DNA of 64,000 nt from Svornostia sp051306365. GTDB taxonomy: Bacteria; Actinomycetota; Thermoleophilia; Solirubrobacterales; Solirubrobacteraceae. The position numbers and the translations under genes were made by a program. The notes under the pieces are model-generated. The model did not search any database, had not been told where the DNA came from, and saw nothing but the letters and a program-made list of their open reading frames with translations. This document shows, in pieces, positions 16,008-26,100 of this stretch. Every line of letters starts with the position of its first letter. Position 1 is the stretch's first letter. Where the stretch lies: NCBI GenBank assembly GCA_051306365.1, contig JBPPNC010000087.1:1-64000 (forward strand), given 5' to 3'.

Positions 16008-16904
16008 TCACGGCGGGTACAGCCCGTGCTCCAGCGCGCCCTTCACCGTCGCGTCGAGCGAGTTGATCCGCGCCAGCGCCAGCGCTTCGGCCGACTGGAA
16101 CCGCCGCCCCGGCGCCGGGTCCGGCCCGTGGTGCGTCAGCACGCAGTGCGCGATCGCCGTCTCGCGCGGCGCATCCAGCGCCGGCACGCGTGCCGCCGCC
16201 TCGCGCAGCATCCGCAGACCCAGCTCGATGTGGCCGAGCATCCGTCCCTCCTCGGTCAGCCCGATCTCCGCGCCGTACGTGAACTCACGGGTCTTGCCGA
16301 GGTCGTGCACCAGCGCGCTCGTGATGAGCAGGTCGCTGTCCAACCGCACGTGCAGCTGGCGAACCTCCAGCGCCAGCGTCCCCACCGCGACCGTGTGCTC
16401 CAGCAGCCCGCCGAGGTACGCGTGGTGGCCGTTGCGCGTGCACGGCGCCCGGCGCCACTCGGCGCGCAGCTCCGCCTCGCCCAGCAGCAGCGCGAGCAGC
16501 GCCTGATCGCCTGGGTGGAAGACCTCGGACGCGAGGTGCTCGAGGAACCCGTCGAGCTCCTCGAGGTCGCGGTACGCCGTCGGCAGGAACGCCGCTGGGT
16601 CCACGGTCCCGGGTTCCACGCGCGCGATCGTGCGCAGTTCGAGCTGCAGCTCGTCGCGGAACCGCTCGACCCGGCCGCCGACCTGGACGAGGTCACCACG
16701 CTCGAACCGGCCGGCCAGCACGTCGGCGTCACGGAACGCCCGCGCGGCGATCGTGCCCGTGCGGTCGCGGAGCTCGACGGCGAGATAGGGCGACCCCGTC
16801 TTCGTCGTCAGCCGGTCCTTGCGTGAGCACGCGAAGACCCCGGCGACCTCCTGCCCGGCCCGCAGCTCGGCGACGGTCGGCGGGACATCGGGGGAAACGT
16901 TCAC
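16008..16904 (-). CDS. YhaM-like 3'-5' exoribonuclease (OB + HD domains)
   Basis: 298 residues. An N-terminal OB-fold (about 10-95; KTGSPYLAVELRDRTGTIAA) precedes an HD phosphohydrolase domain with HHAYLGGLLEHTVAVG, ALVHDLGKTREF and HHGPDPAPG. This order is that of YhaM/CBF1 exonucleases, which trim single-stranded RNA and DNA with Mn or Co. The start is uncertain between GTGs at 16904 and 16913; the first is used. It is divergent from the PAC2 operon with about 34 bases between start codons. Confidence 0.8.
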   Translation of the reverse strand: MNVSPDVPPTVAELRAGQEVAGVFACSRKDRLTTKTGSPYLAVELRDRTGTIAARAFRDADVLAGRFERGDLVQVGGRVERFRDELQLELRTIARVEPGTVDPAAFLPTAYRDLEELDGFLEHLASEVFHPGDQALLALLLGEAELRAEWRRAPCTRNGHHAYLGGLLEHTVAVGTLALEVRQLHVRLDSDLLITSALVHDLGKTREFTYGAEIGLTEEGRMLGHIELGLRMLREAAARVPALDAPRETAIAHCVLTHHGPDPAPGRRFQSAEALALARINSLDATVKGALEHGLYPP

Positions 16905-16925
16905 AGCGGGCACGATGACATCTTC

Positions 16926-16931
16926 TATCGT
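16926..16931 (+). promoter_or_regulatory. -10 box of a probable leaderless PAC2 operon transcript
   Basis: TATCGT is followed by exactly 7 bases and the ATG at 16939, and selects this start over in-frame ATGs further upstream. Confidence 0.6.
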
Positions 16932-16938
16932 GACCCTG

Positions 16939-17805
16939 ATGCCTCCGCTGCGATGGGAGAGCCGGCCCGACGGTCTCCGTGCTCCAGCGCTCGTCTGCGC
17001 GTTCCGCGGCTGGAACGACGCCGGCGATGCCGCTTCTGCCGCCCTCGGGTACGTCGCCACCGCCCTCGGTGCCGAGCGCTTCCTCACGATCGACCCCGAG
17101 GAGTTCTACGACTTCCAGGCCACGCGCCCGAAGGTCAAGCTCGTCGAGCGTCGCCGCGAGATCGAATGGCCCGAGATCGAGCTGCTCGCCGCCCGCGTGC
17201 CGCGTGCCCCCCGGGACCTCATCTTCCTGCAGGGCCCCGAGCCCTCCATGCGCTGGCGCACGTTCACCGGGCTCGTCTGCGAGCTGTGCGACGTGCTCGG
17301 CGTCCAGCTCGTCGTGACGATGGGCGCGCTGCTCGCCGACGTCCCGCACAGCCACGCGGTGCCGATCGCCGGGATGGCCAGCGACGAATCGCTCGTCCAG
17401 CGGCTCGGGCTGGCGCCCACGGACTACGAGGGCCCGACGGGCATCACCGGTGTCGTGCACGGCGCGGTCGCCGAGGCGGGTGTCCCCTGCGCGAGCCTGT
17501 GGGCGAGCGTGCCGCACTATGTCGCCGCGGCGCCGAACCCGAAGGCGGCGCTCGCGCTCGTGCGCAAGCTCGAGACGCTCGTCGGCGTGACGATCGACGC
17601 CGGAGAGCTTGAAGACGCCGCATCGGACTACGATCGCCAGGTGTCTCTCGCCGTCCAGTCCGATCCGGAGGTCCAGGCGTTCGTCGAGCGCCTCGAGCAG
17701 TCCGCGATCGAGGACGAGGAGGAAGCCGACCTCGACCTGCCGTCGGGCGACGTCCTCGCCCGCGAATTCCAGCGCTTCCTGCGCCAGCGCGGCCCCGATC
17801 TGTGA
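16939..17805 (+). CDS. PAC2-family protein
   Basis: 288 residues. ALVCAFRGWNDAGDAASAAL near the N-terminus and the GPEPSMRWRTFTG and LLADVPHSHAVPI blocks are the PAC2 family pattern. PAC2 is a proteasome-assembly chaperone in eukaryotes; actinobacterial homologues are common but of unproven role. The last 60 residues are acidic (EDEEEADLDLP). It heads an operon: the uridylyltransferase gene overlaps its stop by 4 bases. Confidence 0.8.
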   Translation: MPPLRWESRPDGLRAPALVCAFRGWNDAGDAASAALGYVATALGAERFLTIDPEEFYDFQATRPKVKLVERRREIEWPEIELLAARVPRAPRDLIFLQGPEPSMRWRTFTGLVCELCDVLGVQLVVTMGALLADVPHSHAVPIAGMASDESLVQRLGLAPTDYEGPTGITGVVHGAVAEAGVPCASLWASVPHYVAAAPNPKAALALVRKLETLVGVTIDAGELEDAASDYDRQVSLAVQSDPEVQAFVERLEQSAIEDEEEADLDLPSGDVLAREFQRFLRQRGPDL

Positions 17806-18626
17806 TCGCTGACGCCGTCGTCCCCGTCGCCGGGCTCGGGACGCGGCTGCGGCCGCTGACCCGCGCACTCCCCAAGGAGCTGCTGCCGGTCGCCCGCGCC
17901 CCGGTGATCGAGCACGTCGTACGCGAGCTGGCCGACGCGGGGATCGAACGCGTCGTGCTCGTGACGCGCCGCGGCAAACAGGCGATCGTCGACCACCTCG
18001 ACGGGCTCGAGGACCTTCCGTGTGACGTCATGGCCGTGCGTCAGGCCGAGCCCCGCGGCTTGGGTGACGCGATCGCGTGCGCACGTGCGGCGCTGCCGGA
18101 TGACGTGCCGTTCGCCGTCGCGCTCGGCGACACACTGGTGGAATCCAATCCCGCCCACCCCCAGGTCATGCGCCGACTGATCGCCGCGGCGGAGGACAAG
18201 AAGGCCGATGTCGTCATCGCGCTCGAGCATGTGGAGGGGGGCGAGATCTCCCGGTACGGCGTCGCTGCCCCCGAGGGCCGTGTGCTCTCCGGCAACGGTG
18301 CGATTCCGCTGCGTGGCCTCGTCGAGAAGCCCAGCCCCGCCGACGCGCCGAGCGACCTCGCGATCGCTTCGCGCTACGTCCTGCCGTTCTCCATCTTCGA
18401 CGCGCTCGCCCGCGTGCGGCCCGGCGTCGGCGGCGAACTCCAGCTCACCGACGCGCTGCAGCTGCTCATCGACGAGGGCGCCCGCGCGGTGGGGGTGACG
18501 CTGCGCGACGGCGAAGCGCGGCACGACGTCGGCAGCATGGAGAGCTACACCGCCGCATTCCTGCGCTACGCGCTCATCGATCCCGAGCTCGGCCCGGTCA
18601 TCCGGGAGCAGCTGCGCGATGGCTGA
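17802..18626 (+). CDS. galU: UTP--sugar-1-phosphate uridylyltransferase (GalU-like)
   Basis: 274 residues from a GTG that overlaps the upstream stop. The nucleotide-binding signature is VPVAGLGTRLRPLTRALPKE, followed by VIEHVVRELADAGIERVVLV; GLVEKP and the RYVLPFSIFDAL block are GalU-like. GalU makes UDP-glucose from UTP and glucose-1-phosphate. Here the next gene, overlapping by 8 bases, encodes a glucuronokinase-like enzyme, so the true substrate may be glucuronate-1-phosphate or a wider range of sugar phosphates. That is inference from context. Confidence 0.85.
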   Translation: MIADAVVPVAGLGTRLRPLTRALPKELLPVARAPVIEHVVRELADAGIERVVLVTRRGKQAIVDHLDGLEDLPCDVMAVRQAEPRGLGDAIACARAALPDDVPFAVALGDTLVESNPAHPQVMRRLIAAAEDKKADVVIALEHVEGGEISRYGVAAPEGRVLSGNGAIPLRGLVEKPSPADAPSDLAIASRYVLPFSIFDALARVRPGVGGELQLTDALQLLIDEGARAVGVTLRDGEARHDVGSMESYTAAFLRYALIDPELGPVIREQLRDG

Positions 18627-19554
18627 GGTTCACGCCACCGCGCACGCCCGCGCGGCGCTGGTCGGCAACCCTTCGGACGGCTACCACGGGGCGACGCTCG
18701 CCACCGTGCTGCGCGACTTCTCCGCCGAGGCGACCGCGCGCGACGCCCCGAAGGACGACCTGCCCGACATCGAGCTCGTCGAAGCGACCGTGCGTCGCTT
18801 CCGGCGGTTCGCGATCCTGCGCGGCCACACCGACACGGACCGCCCGGTGGCGATCACCGTGAGCAGCACGATCCCTGAGCGGGTCGGACTCGCCGGGTCG
18901 AGCGCGATCGTCGTTGCGGTGCTTCGCGCGCTGAGCGGGCTCTTCGAGGTCCCGATTCCGCGACAGGAACTGCCGAGCCTGGCGCTGGCCGTCGAGGTCG
19001 AGGAGCTGGGCATCATGGCCGGTCTGCAGGACCGTGTCGCGCAGGTGTACGACACGCTCGTGCTCATGGATTTCGCCCGCGGCGAACAGCGGCCGATCGG
19101 CCAGGGCGCGTACGAGCCGCTGGACCCCGCGCTGCTGCCGCCGTTGTACGTCGCCTGGCGCCCGGACGCGGCGGAGCCGTCGCAGATCGTCCACCAGGAT
19201 CTCCGCGCGCGCTTTGACCGCGGCGAGCTGCGGGTGCACATCGCGATGGCGGAACTGCGTGAGCTTGCGTTCGCCGCCCGGGAGGCGCTGCTCGAAGGCG
19301 ACACCGAGCGCTTCGGCGGGCTCATCGACCGCAGCGCGAACATCCGGTCGGGCGTGCTGGACCTCAAGCCCGAGCACTGGCGGATGGTCGAACTCGCGCG
19401 CGGGTGTGGCGCGACGGCCAACTACACGGGTTCGGGTGGCGCGATCGTCGGCACACACACGGGGCCGGACATGATGGCTGCGGTTCGCAGCGCGCTCGAG
19501 GGCGACGGGTGTCGCGTCATCGAGCCGACGGTCACGCCGCCGGCGTCGGGCTGA
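18619..19554 (+). CDS. GHMP kinase, probably glucuronokinase-like
   Basis: 311 residues. The GHMP ATP loop is PERVGLAGSSAIVVAVL near residue 90; ELGIMAGLQDRVAQVY at about 135 and ATANYTGSGGAIVG near 275 are the substrate and C-terminal motifs. From memory these three blocks, plus LLPPLYVAW, match plant glucuronokinase better than galactokinase or mevalonate kinase. That enzyme makes glucuronate-1-phosphate, which a uridylyltransferase converts to UDP-glucuronate. The overlapping galU-like gene fits. A heptose or other sugar kinase role remains possible. Confidence 0.75.
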   Translation: MAEVHATAHARAALVGNPSDGYHGATLATVLRDFSAEATARDAPKDDLPDIELVEATVRRFRRFAILRGHTDTDRPVAITVSSTIPERVGLAGSSAIVVAVLRALSGLFEVPIPRQELPSLALAVEVEELGIMAGLQDRVAQVYDTLVLMDFARGEQRPIGQGAYEPLDPALLPPLYVAWRPDAAEPSQIVHQDLRARFDRGELRVHIAMAELRELAFAAREALLEGDTERFGGLIDRSANIRSGVLDLKPEHWRMVELARGCGATANYTGSGGAIVGTHTGPDMMAAVRSALEGDGCRVIEPTVTPPASG

Positions 19555-19652
19555 GGCGCCGTTTCAGCAGGCGCCCGCGGCCCCGCGGAACGCCGCCAGG
19601 TCGCCCCACGCGCGGGAGCGTCATGCGACAACGTGTAGTGTCAACGTAGAGG

Positions 19653-19956
19653 TCAGATGCGCTTCTGCAGGAAGGCCATCGCGCCCTCCACGAACTCGGC
19701 ACCGTCTGCCTGCACCTGCTGCGCGACGGCCTCGAACGCGGCGGCGAGTACGCATCCTTGGAGGTGACGACGAGGTCCGAGGCGAGGGCGAACGCGACCG
19801 CCACGCCGACGGCCGAGCCGTTGCCGCCGCCACGACGGGCTGCGGCAGCTCACGCAGGCCGCGGACGAGCGTGAGCGCGTTGCGCGCCTCGGGGCGGTTC
19901 AGGGTCAGGTGCGCGATGCCGTCCTCGACCCGGAGGTCGATGGACGTGTACGCAGG
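19653..19956 (-). pseudogene. Decayed enoyl-CoA hydratase/isomerase
   Basis: The minus strand starts with YTSIDLRVEDGIAHLTLNRP then EARNALTL, the N-terminus of a crotonase-fold enzyme, jumps directly to VRGLRELPQPVVAAA, then in a second frame AVAFALASDLVVTSKDAYS and in a third frame FEAVAQQVQADGAEFVEGAM and FLQKRI with a stop. These are consecutive landmarks of an enoyl-CoA hydratase with at least two internal deletions and two frame changes, at about a third of normal length. It is divergent from a TetR gene that may once have controlled it. The 98 bases before it (19555-19652) hold nothing recognisable. Confidence 0.75.
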
Positions 19957-20042
19957 TGGGGAGGCGGTGGTCCTGACCCCCACGCCAGGAACTGACATCA
20001 CCCCTTGTCAACTGCTCGCCGAAGGTCTGTCAGGATGTGGCC

Positions 20043-20762
20043 ATGAGCACTGTCCCTGCGCGCCCGTATCGCGGCCGCAGCGCCGAGGAACGCCGGACCG
20101 AGCGGCGCGAGCGGCTGCTCGACGCTGCCCTGGAGGTGGTGGCCGAGAAGGGCTGGCACTCCACGACGGTCCGCGACGTCTGCTCCCGGGCCAAACTCAC
20201 CGAGCGGTACTTCTACGAGGCGTTCGGCGACCGGCAGGGCGTGCTGCTCGCGCTGTTCGACCACGTGTCGCAGGAGGTCGCGACGATCCTGATCGAGGCG
20301 GTTGCGGCCACGCCGAAGGACGATGCGACCCAGAGCGCGCGCGCCGCGATCGCCGCGTTCATCGACGCGCTCGCCGACGACCCGCGACGCCTGCGCATCC
20401 TCATCACCGAGGCGCCCGACGACACCGAACTGCAGGCCCGCCGGCAGGGCGCGGTGCTCGCCTTCGCCCACCTCGTCCGTGACCAGGCCGCCGAGTTCTA
20501 CGGCGTGTCGGGCCGGGGCAGGAAGGACGCGGAGCTGACGAGTCACGTGCTCGTGGGCGGGCTCGGGCAGCTCTTGCTGGCATGGCACCTCGGGGACGTG
20601 AAGGTCAGCCGCGAGCGGCTGATCGAGCATGTGACGAAGTTGTTCGTGGCGGTGGCGCCGGTGCGGTCGGGCGGCGCTTCCGGGCTTCATGCGGGACCGC
20701 CGGGCGGCGGAGCCGAAGCCCCGCCGCCCGCTGCGCACCCGGGTCCTACCGCAGCGTCGTGA
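20043..20762 (+). CDS. TetR-family transcriptional regulator
   Basis: 239 residues. The helix-turn-helix is at about 20-65: RRERLLDAALEVVAEKGWHS, TTVRDVCSRAKLTERYFYEA. The rest is the variable ligand-binding domain. The final 30 residues are rich in Gly, Pro and Ala and probably disordered. It is divergent from a decayed enoyl-CoA hydratase, suggesting a former link to acyl-CoA metabolism. CAGGAT six bases before the ATG could be a leaderless -10. Its 3' end overlaps the convergent phytase-like gene by 17 bases. Confidence 0.85.
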   Translation: MSTVPARPYRGRSAEERRTERRERLLDAALEVVAEKGWHSTTVRDVCSRAKLTERYFYEAFGDRQGVLLALFDHVSQEVATILIEAVAATPKDDATQSARAAIAAFIDALADDPRRLRILITEAPDDTELQARRQGAVLAFAHLVRDQAAEFYGVSGRGRKDAELTSHVLVGGLGQLLLAWHLGDVKVSRERLIEHVTKLFVAVAPVRSGGASGLHAGPPGGGAEAPPPAAHPGPTAAS

Positions 20763-23043
20763 GCCGGAAGAACAGCGACTCGCCGTAGTTGCCGTCCACA
20801 CCGTCGTTGTCGGTGGACAGGAACACCTGGCCGTCCTTCGTGATCCCTGCGCCCTCGAGCTTGTCGGGGACCGAGATGCTCTTCGCGTCCAAGTCGCCGA
20901 TGACGTCGGCGAGCAGCGACTTGCTCACCGTGTCGAGCGTCTCGCCGTGCGGCTTCCACGTCACCGCGGGGTCGAGCAGGTCGACGCCGTAGATCCGCTT
21001 GATCCGCGCGGCGCCGGCCAGCTGGTTGTCGCGCTCGATGATCGCGGCGGTGCGGCCGTCGGGCAGGATCGTGATCTCCGACAGGCCGACCCAGCCGCCG
21101 TTCGGGGACTCGACCGTGTCGAGCGGGTACCGGGCGAACGTCCACGCGCCCGCCGCCACGTCGTAGCGGCCGATCTTCACGAAGCCCTTCCCGTCGTCGG
21201 CCCACTCGCGCTGGAGGACGACCCAGACGGTCTCGTCGCCGCCCGCCTGCGTGCCGGTGACGGTCACGCCCTCGAAGCCGCTGCTGTTCGCCTTGGCGAC
21301 GAGGCTCGAGGGCAGCGGGATGCTCTGCAGCACGCCGCCGTCACCGGCTGCGCGGACGATGAGGTTCGGCCGCGAGCTGCCGGCGTTCGTGCGGCCCTCA
21401 CTCGCCAGCCAGAACCCGCCCTCGGGCCGGGCGACGATGCCCTCGAGGTCGAACTCGCCCTGCAGCTGATCGTCCGTGTCCGCCAGGCCGACCGGGATGC
21501 GCTTCGTGATCACCGCGGGCGAGCGCCGCACGTCGATCTTGTAGACGAACGGCTGGGCGAGGAACGAGTCGCTCACCGCCCACATCGTGTGCCGGTCGCG
21601 CGGGTCGCCCGCGAGGCCGGACTGCGCGACCCACGGGATCGGCACCCCGCGGCGCTCGTCGGCGCTGACGAGCTGCGGGTACGGCGCGTCGCCGCGGCGC
21701 AGCTCGTAGAGCGTGACGATCGAGCGGACGGCCGCCGGGTCGTCCTCCTCGGCGGTGACGGCGAGCAGGCCGCGCTTGGTCAGCGCCTTCAGGCCCTCGG
21801 GGCCGATGCCCGTCGGGAGCAGCCCGACGAACTCCGGGCGGCCCCAGCGACCGACCTCGTAGACGCCGACGACGTTCGCCCGCTCGGAGCCCACGAACAG
21901 GTACGTCGTCCGGCCGAACGTCGCGACCTCAAGACCCTCGGGCTCGGAGCCCTTGTTCGCCGCGCGATCCTGCGGGAAGTGCCCGGCGCGTACGACCTCG
22001 TGCTCGAACTCCTCGCCGGACTCGAACTCGACACGGCCCCGGTCGCTGAACAGCGTGAAGCTGCGGCTGCCGCCCTCGACGCCGTTCTCGTCCTCGTAGT
22101 CACCCTCGTTGGCGGTCGCGAACGTGTCGTCGTCGATCCACTGGACGGCGTCGGGTTCGCGGCGCCGGCTGGGCAGGTCGTCGGTCAGCTCGATGAGGCC
22201 GCTGCCCTGCGGACCGAGCTCCTCCTCGGTGGCGTCGACGTCCTCGATCGAGGCGCTGCCCGCCGGGAAGTGGCGGATGACCTTGGCCTTCGGCAGGTCG
22301 ACGATCGCGAGGTGGTTGTTCTCCTGCAGGGTGACGACCGCCTCGTTGTCGCGGTTGATGTCGACGTACTCGGGCTCGGGGTCGCTGGGTGCGGTCTCCG
22401 CCAGGCCGGCGAGGCTGACGGTCTTCAGGCTCGCGGCCCAGGACGACGGCGCGCCGGAGAGCCGTAGCACCTGAAGCACGCCTGCGGGCGCCTGCGGGAT
22501 GAGGCCGTCGTTGAGGTCCTCGTCACGCTCGTTTTCGATGACGATCGCGGCGTAGCGGGCGTCGGGCGAGACGGCGACCGAATCGGGCTGGCCGGCGAGC
22601 GGGATGGTCGCGACGACCTGCTTCGTGCCGGGGTGGACGACGAGCAGCTTGCCGCTGGGGCTCGCGAACGACGCGCTGGTGTTGATCGCGGCGAGGGTCC
22701 ACATGCCGGCGGTCGCCGCGCTGGTGGGGTCGCCGTCGACGTCGAGCGTGCCGCCCGCGGTCGGCATGCGCGGGTTCGAGATGTCGATGAAGCCGAGGTT
22801 GCCGCTGAGCGCGTCGGTGTAGACGAGGCTGCGGCCGTCGCTGGTGGCGTCGACGATCTCGGCGGATGTCTCGGTGCCCGCGGGCGTGCCGGCGGGGAGG
22901 TTGTCGGCGACGGTGAAGGTGCCGGTGTGAGCGAACGACTCGTTCTTGCCGAACCACGTGGCGTGGGCGGTGCCGGCGGTCATGCCGGCCGCCGCGGTGG
23001 TGAGCGCCGCGGCGGCGGCGAACCGCCGCAGGTGGGGATGCAC
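20746..23043 (-). CDS. Secreted phytase-like/esterase-like beta-propeller protein
   Basis: 765 residues. A signal peptide (RRFAAAAALTTAAAGMTAGT, cleaved near AHA) leads to beta-propeller repeats. The first 400 residues resemble choice-of-anchor or alkaline-phosphatase-like propellers (GSEPEGLEVATFGRTTYLFV), and the C-terminal 350 the domain called esterase-like activity of phytase, with DLEGIVARPEGGFWLASEG and GFEGVTV. Such exported proteins are thought to act on phosphate or ester bonds, but the activity is poorly established. Monocistronic; the 5' side faces the end of no other gene within 80 bases. Confidence 0.75.
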   Translation of the reverse strand: MHPHLRRFAAAAALTTAAAGMTAGTAHATWFGKNESFAHTGTFTVADNLPAGTPAGTETSAEIVDATSDGRSLVYTDALSGNLGFIDISNPRMPTAGGTLDVDGDPTSAATAGMWTLAAINTSASFASPSGKLLVVHPGTKQVVATIPLAGQPDSVAVSPDARYAAIVIENERDEDLNDGLIPQAPAGVLQVLRLSGAPSSWAASLKTVSLAGLAETAPSDPEPEYVDINRDNEAVVTLQENNHLAIVDLPKAKVIRHFPAGSASIEDVDATEEELGPQGSGLIELTDDLPSRRREPDAVQWIDDDTFATANEGDYEDENGVEGGSRSFTLFSDRGRVEFESGEEFEHEVVRAGHFPQDRAANKGSEPEGLEVATFGRTTYLFVGSERANVVGVYEVGRWGRPEFVGLLPTGIGPEGLKALTKRGLLAVTAEEDDPAAVRSIVTLYELRRGDAPYPQLVSADERRGVPIPWVAQSGLAGDPRDRHTMWAVSDSFLAQPFVYKIDVRRSPAVITKRIPVGLADTDDQLQGEFDLEGIVARPEGGFWLASEGRTNAGSSRPNLIVRAAGDGGVLQSIPLPSSLVAKANSSGFEGVTVTGTQAGGDETVWVVLQREWADDGKGFVKIGRYDVAAGAWTFARYPLDTVESPNGGWVGLSEITILPDGRTAAIIERDNQLAGAARIKRIYGVDLLDPAVTWKPHGETLDTVSKSLLADVIGDLDAKSISVPDKLEGAGITKDGQVFLSTDNDGVDGNYGESLFFRLTTLR

Positions 23044-23127
23044 GGTTGGTGTCCTCCTGGATTCAGGGAAACCCGCATCCTCGGCGGCGCGCCGTGCGGT
23101 GGTGTGAGCGTCCGGTGAACGGGCGGC

Positions 23128-26100
23128 CTACCGCTCCGCCGCGGGGCACGCGATCCGGTAATCACACATCGAGCACGCCGCGAACGACGGGGTCGGCTCG
23201 AACCCCTGGCCCAGGATCCCCTCGGCGACCTCGAAGACCGTGTCCCGGATCCAGTCCGGGTCGATCTCCTCGGTCGGCACTCGCACCTTCTCGTCGTCGA
23301 GCACATAGAGGTACGCCTGGTCTGACGCCTCCAGGTGCCACGCCTCCCGGGCCCCGATCGCGTAGAGCGACAGCTGCACGTCCTCACGCAGCTGGTGGGC
23401 CGACCGCGGCCGGCCCGTCTTGTAGTCGATGAGCTCGTACGCGCCGTCGGGCAGCCGGTCGACGCGGTCGACCCGGCCGCGCAGCGTGTGCGGCCCCATC
23501 TGGAAGCTGAAGGACTTCTCGATCCAGACCGGTTCGACGCCCTCGTCGCGCTGGCGCTCCCAATATCGCCGCAGCGCCCCCTCGGCCTTGCCGCGCAGCT
23601 GCTTGGCCTGCTCGCCGTCGTCCATCCCGCCGCGTCGCCAGCCCGCGTCGAGCAGGCCCAGGAGCTCGTCGAGCGACGTCATGCCCGTCCCGTGGTACCG
23701 CTCCAACACCTGGTGGACGATGATGCCGAACCGCTGGTTGACCGTCGGCTCCTGGGGGATGCGGAAGACCCGCGCGAACTTGTACTTCAGCGGACACATC
23801 CGGTAGGTCTCGATGTCGGACGCGCTGAGGGCCAGGCCCTCGCCGCGCCGCGGCAGGAACGGCTCAAGCGACGGCTCGGGCCGCGCCGACCGGGCGGCGG
23901 CGCGCGCACGGTCGTCGCGCTCGGCGTCGAGCAGCAGCTCGTCGAGGTCGCTCGACTCCAGGATCTCCCGCTGCAGGGGCGACAGGTCCGCGCCCAGGCG
24001 CTGGTTGATCAGCGGCAGCGCGTCGCTCACCGTCTGCCCGGTCGGGCGCTCCAACAGCGCGGCGACCTTCACGAGCTCCAGGTACCGGACCACCGAATGG
24101 GTGACGTCGAGGTCGGTCTCCAGGCGCAGTTCGCCGAGGCCCTTGCCGACCTTCGCCGCATCGTGTAACAGCGTGTCGCGCAGCGCCTGGAACGTCGCGT
24201 GGAGCGTCTCCTCCGGGCCGAACAGCTCCTCGGCGCGGGGCTCCTCGGGGAGGTCCAGCGCAGCGCGCACGTCTTCGAGGAACGGCGACGCGGGCTGTGC
24301 CGCGCCGCGCTCGGAGTGGGCCGGGTATGCGAGGACGAGGGTGCGGCGCGCACGGGTCATCGCCAGGGCCAGCAGCCGCCGCATCTCGCCGACATGGTTC
24401 GCGCGGGTGTCGTCGGGGACGTCCTCGTGCAGCAGCGCGTCGGGGATCGGCTCGTACTGCGGGCGGCGCGCCCCCGGCATCCGCGCGCCGTGCAGGCCGA
24501 GGATGAGGACGTGGTCGGCCTCGACCGTCTTGGCCTGCCGCATCCCGACGACGCGGACGGCCTGCGACGGTGTGCCGTCGTCCATCTCCTCGTCCTGCGG
24601 CAGCCCGGCCTCGGCGACCGCCGCGATGTAGCGGGCGAAGTCGCGCGTCGTGGCCTGCGGTTCGCGGCGCACGTGAGCCGCCGCGAGGTCGCCGAAGCGG
24701 GCGAGGCTGCGCAGTCGCTCGACCACGTCGGCCTGCGCGGCGAACAGCTGCTGGCGGCGTAGGCCGAGCCGGTCGATCAGGCGGTGCACGAACAGGTCGG
24801 GGCGCGTCGTGTCGAGCGCTGCGCCCGCGCTGCGGTGCAGCTTCAGGAACGCGAGGATCCGCTCGCGCGACTCCGGCGGGATCTGCGGGGACTCGGTCGA
24901 CGCCGCGAGCGCGCCGACCATGTCGAGCTTCCGCCGCCGGGCGATCTGGATGACGCGCGCGAGGTCCGCGGCGCGCAGCTCGATCGGCGCCCGCGAGAGC
25001 GCGCGCACGACGGCGCCCGCGTCGTGCGGATCGTTGAGCAGGCGCAGCCAGGCGAGCAGGTCGCGCACCTCCGCCCGCTGGAAGAACGTCGCCGCGCCGA
25101 GGACCCGGTACGGCACCGCACGCTCGGCCAGGGCCGACGCGATCGCCTGCCCCTCGTTTCGCACGTTGCGGACCAGTACCGCGATCTCCGACGGCGGTGT
25201 GCCCTCGCGCACCATCCGCTCGATCTCGGCGGCGGCGTTCTGTGCCTGGGCGCGCTCGTTCGCGGCTCTCCACACTTGGACCGTGCCGCCCGGCGGCCCC
25301 GAGATCGTCTTCTCGATCCGGTCCGGCGCATGCGCGAGCACCGCGCCCGCCGCGTCGAGGATCCGCTGGGAGCACCGGAACGACGCCTCCAGCCGGACCA
25401 CCGGGGCGCCGGGGTGCGCGCGCCGCACGTCCGCCACGTTCTTCGCCGCCGCGTTGCGCAGGCGCTGCGTGCACTGGTCGTCGTCGGCGCACACCACGAG
25501 GTTCGGCCCGTCCGCGTTCCCCGCCGCGAGCAGCCCGACGAGCTGCACCGCGCCCGGGCCGAGGTCCTGCAGCTCGTCGACGAGCACGTGGCGGTAGCGC
25601 CCGCCCAGGCCCTCCCGCACGTGCTCGTGCTCGCGCAGCAGCGCGACGGCGCGCAGCAGCAGGTCTCCCTCGTCGATCGCCCCCTGTTCGGCCAGCATGC
25701 GGTCGTGCGTGACATAGAGCTGGGCGAACTCGCGCTCGCGGGCCGTGCGCGCCAGTGCGTCAGGTTCCTCGGAGAGTCCGCCCGACCACGCGGCGTAGTC
25801 CTCCGCCGTGACGAGCGCCTCCTTCAGGCGGTCGATCCGCGCCACGACACCGGAGAGCAGGGCGGCAGGCTGCCCACCCAGATCATGCTCCTGCAGCGTG
25901 AGCTCGTCGACGCGCTCGAGCAGCATCGCGAGCCGGTCCGCCGCCGTGACCGGCAGGACGAACGGCTCGAGGCCGGCGTCGAGGGCCTGATCGTGCAGGA
26001 GTCGCACACAGAGGCTGCCCACGGTGTGGACGGCGAGTTCCTCGTAGGCGCACGTCAGGCGAGACTCCAGCTGGCGCCGGAGGTCGTCCGCGCATGCGAG

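Noticed and set aside
19993..20010. TGACA-N8-TGTCA inverted repeat as a TetR operator
   Set aside because: Arms of only 5 bases in a short gap are expected by chance too often; not listed as a feature.
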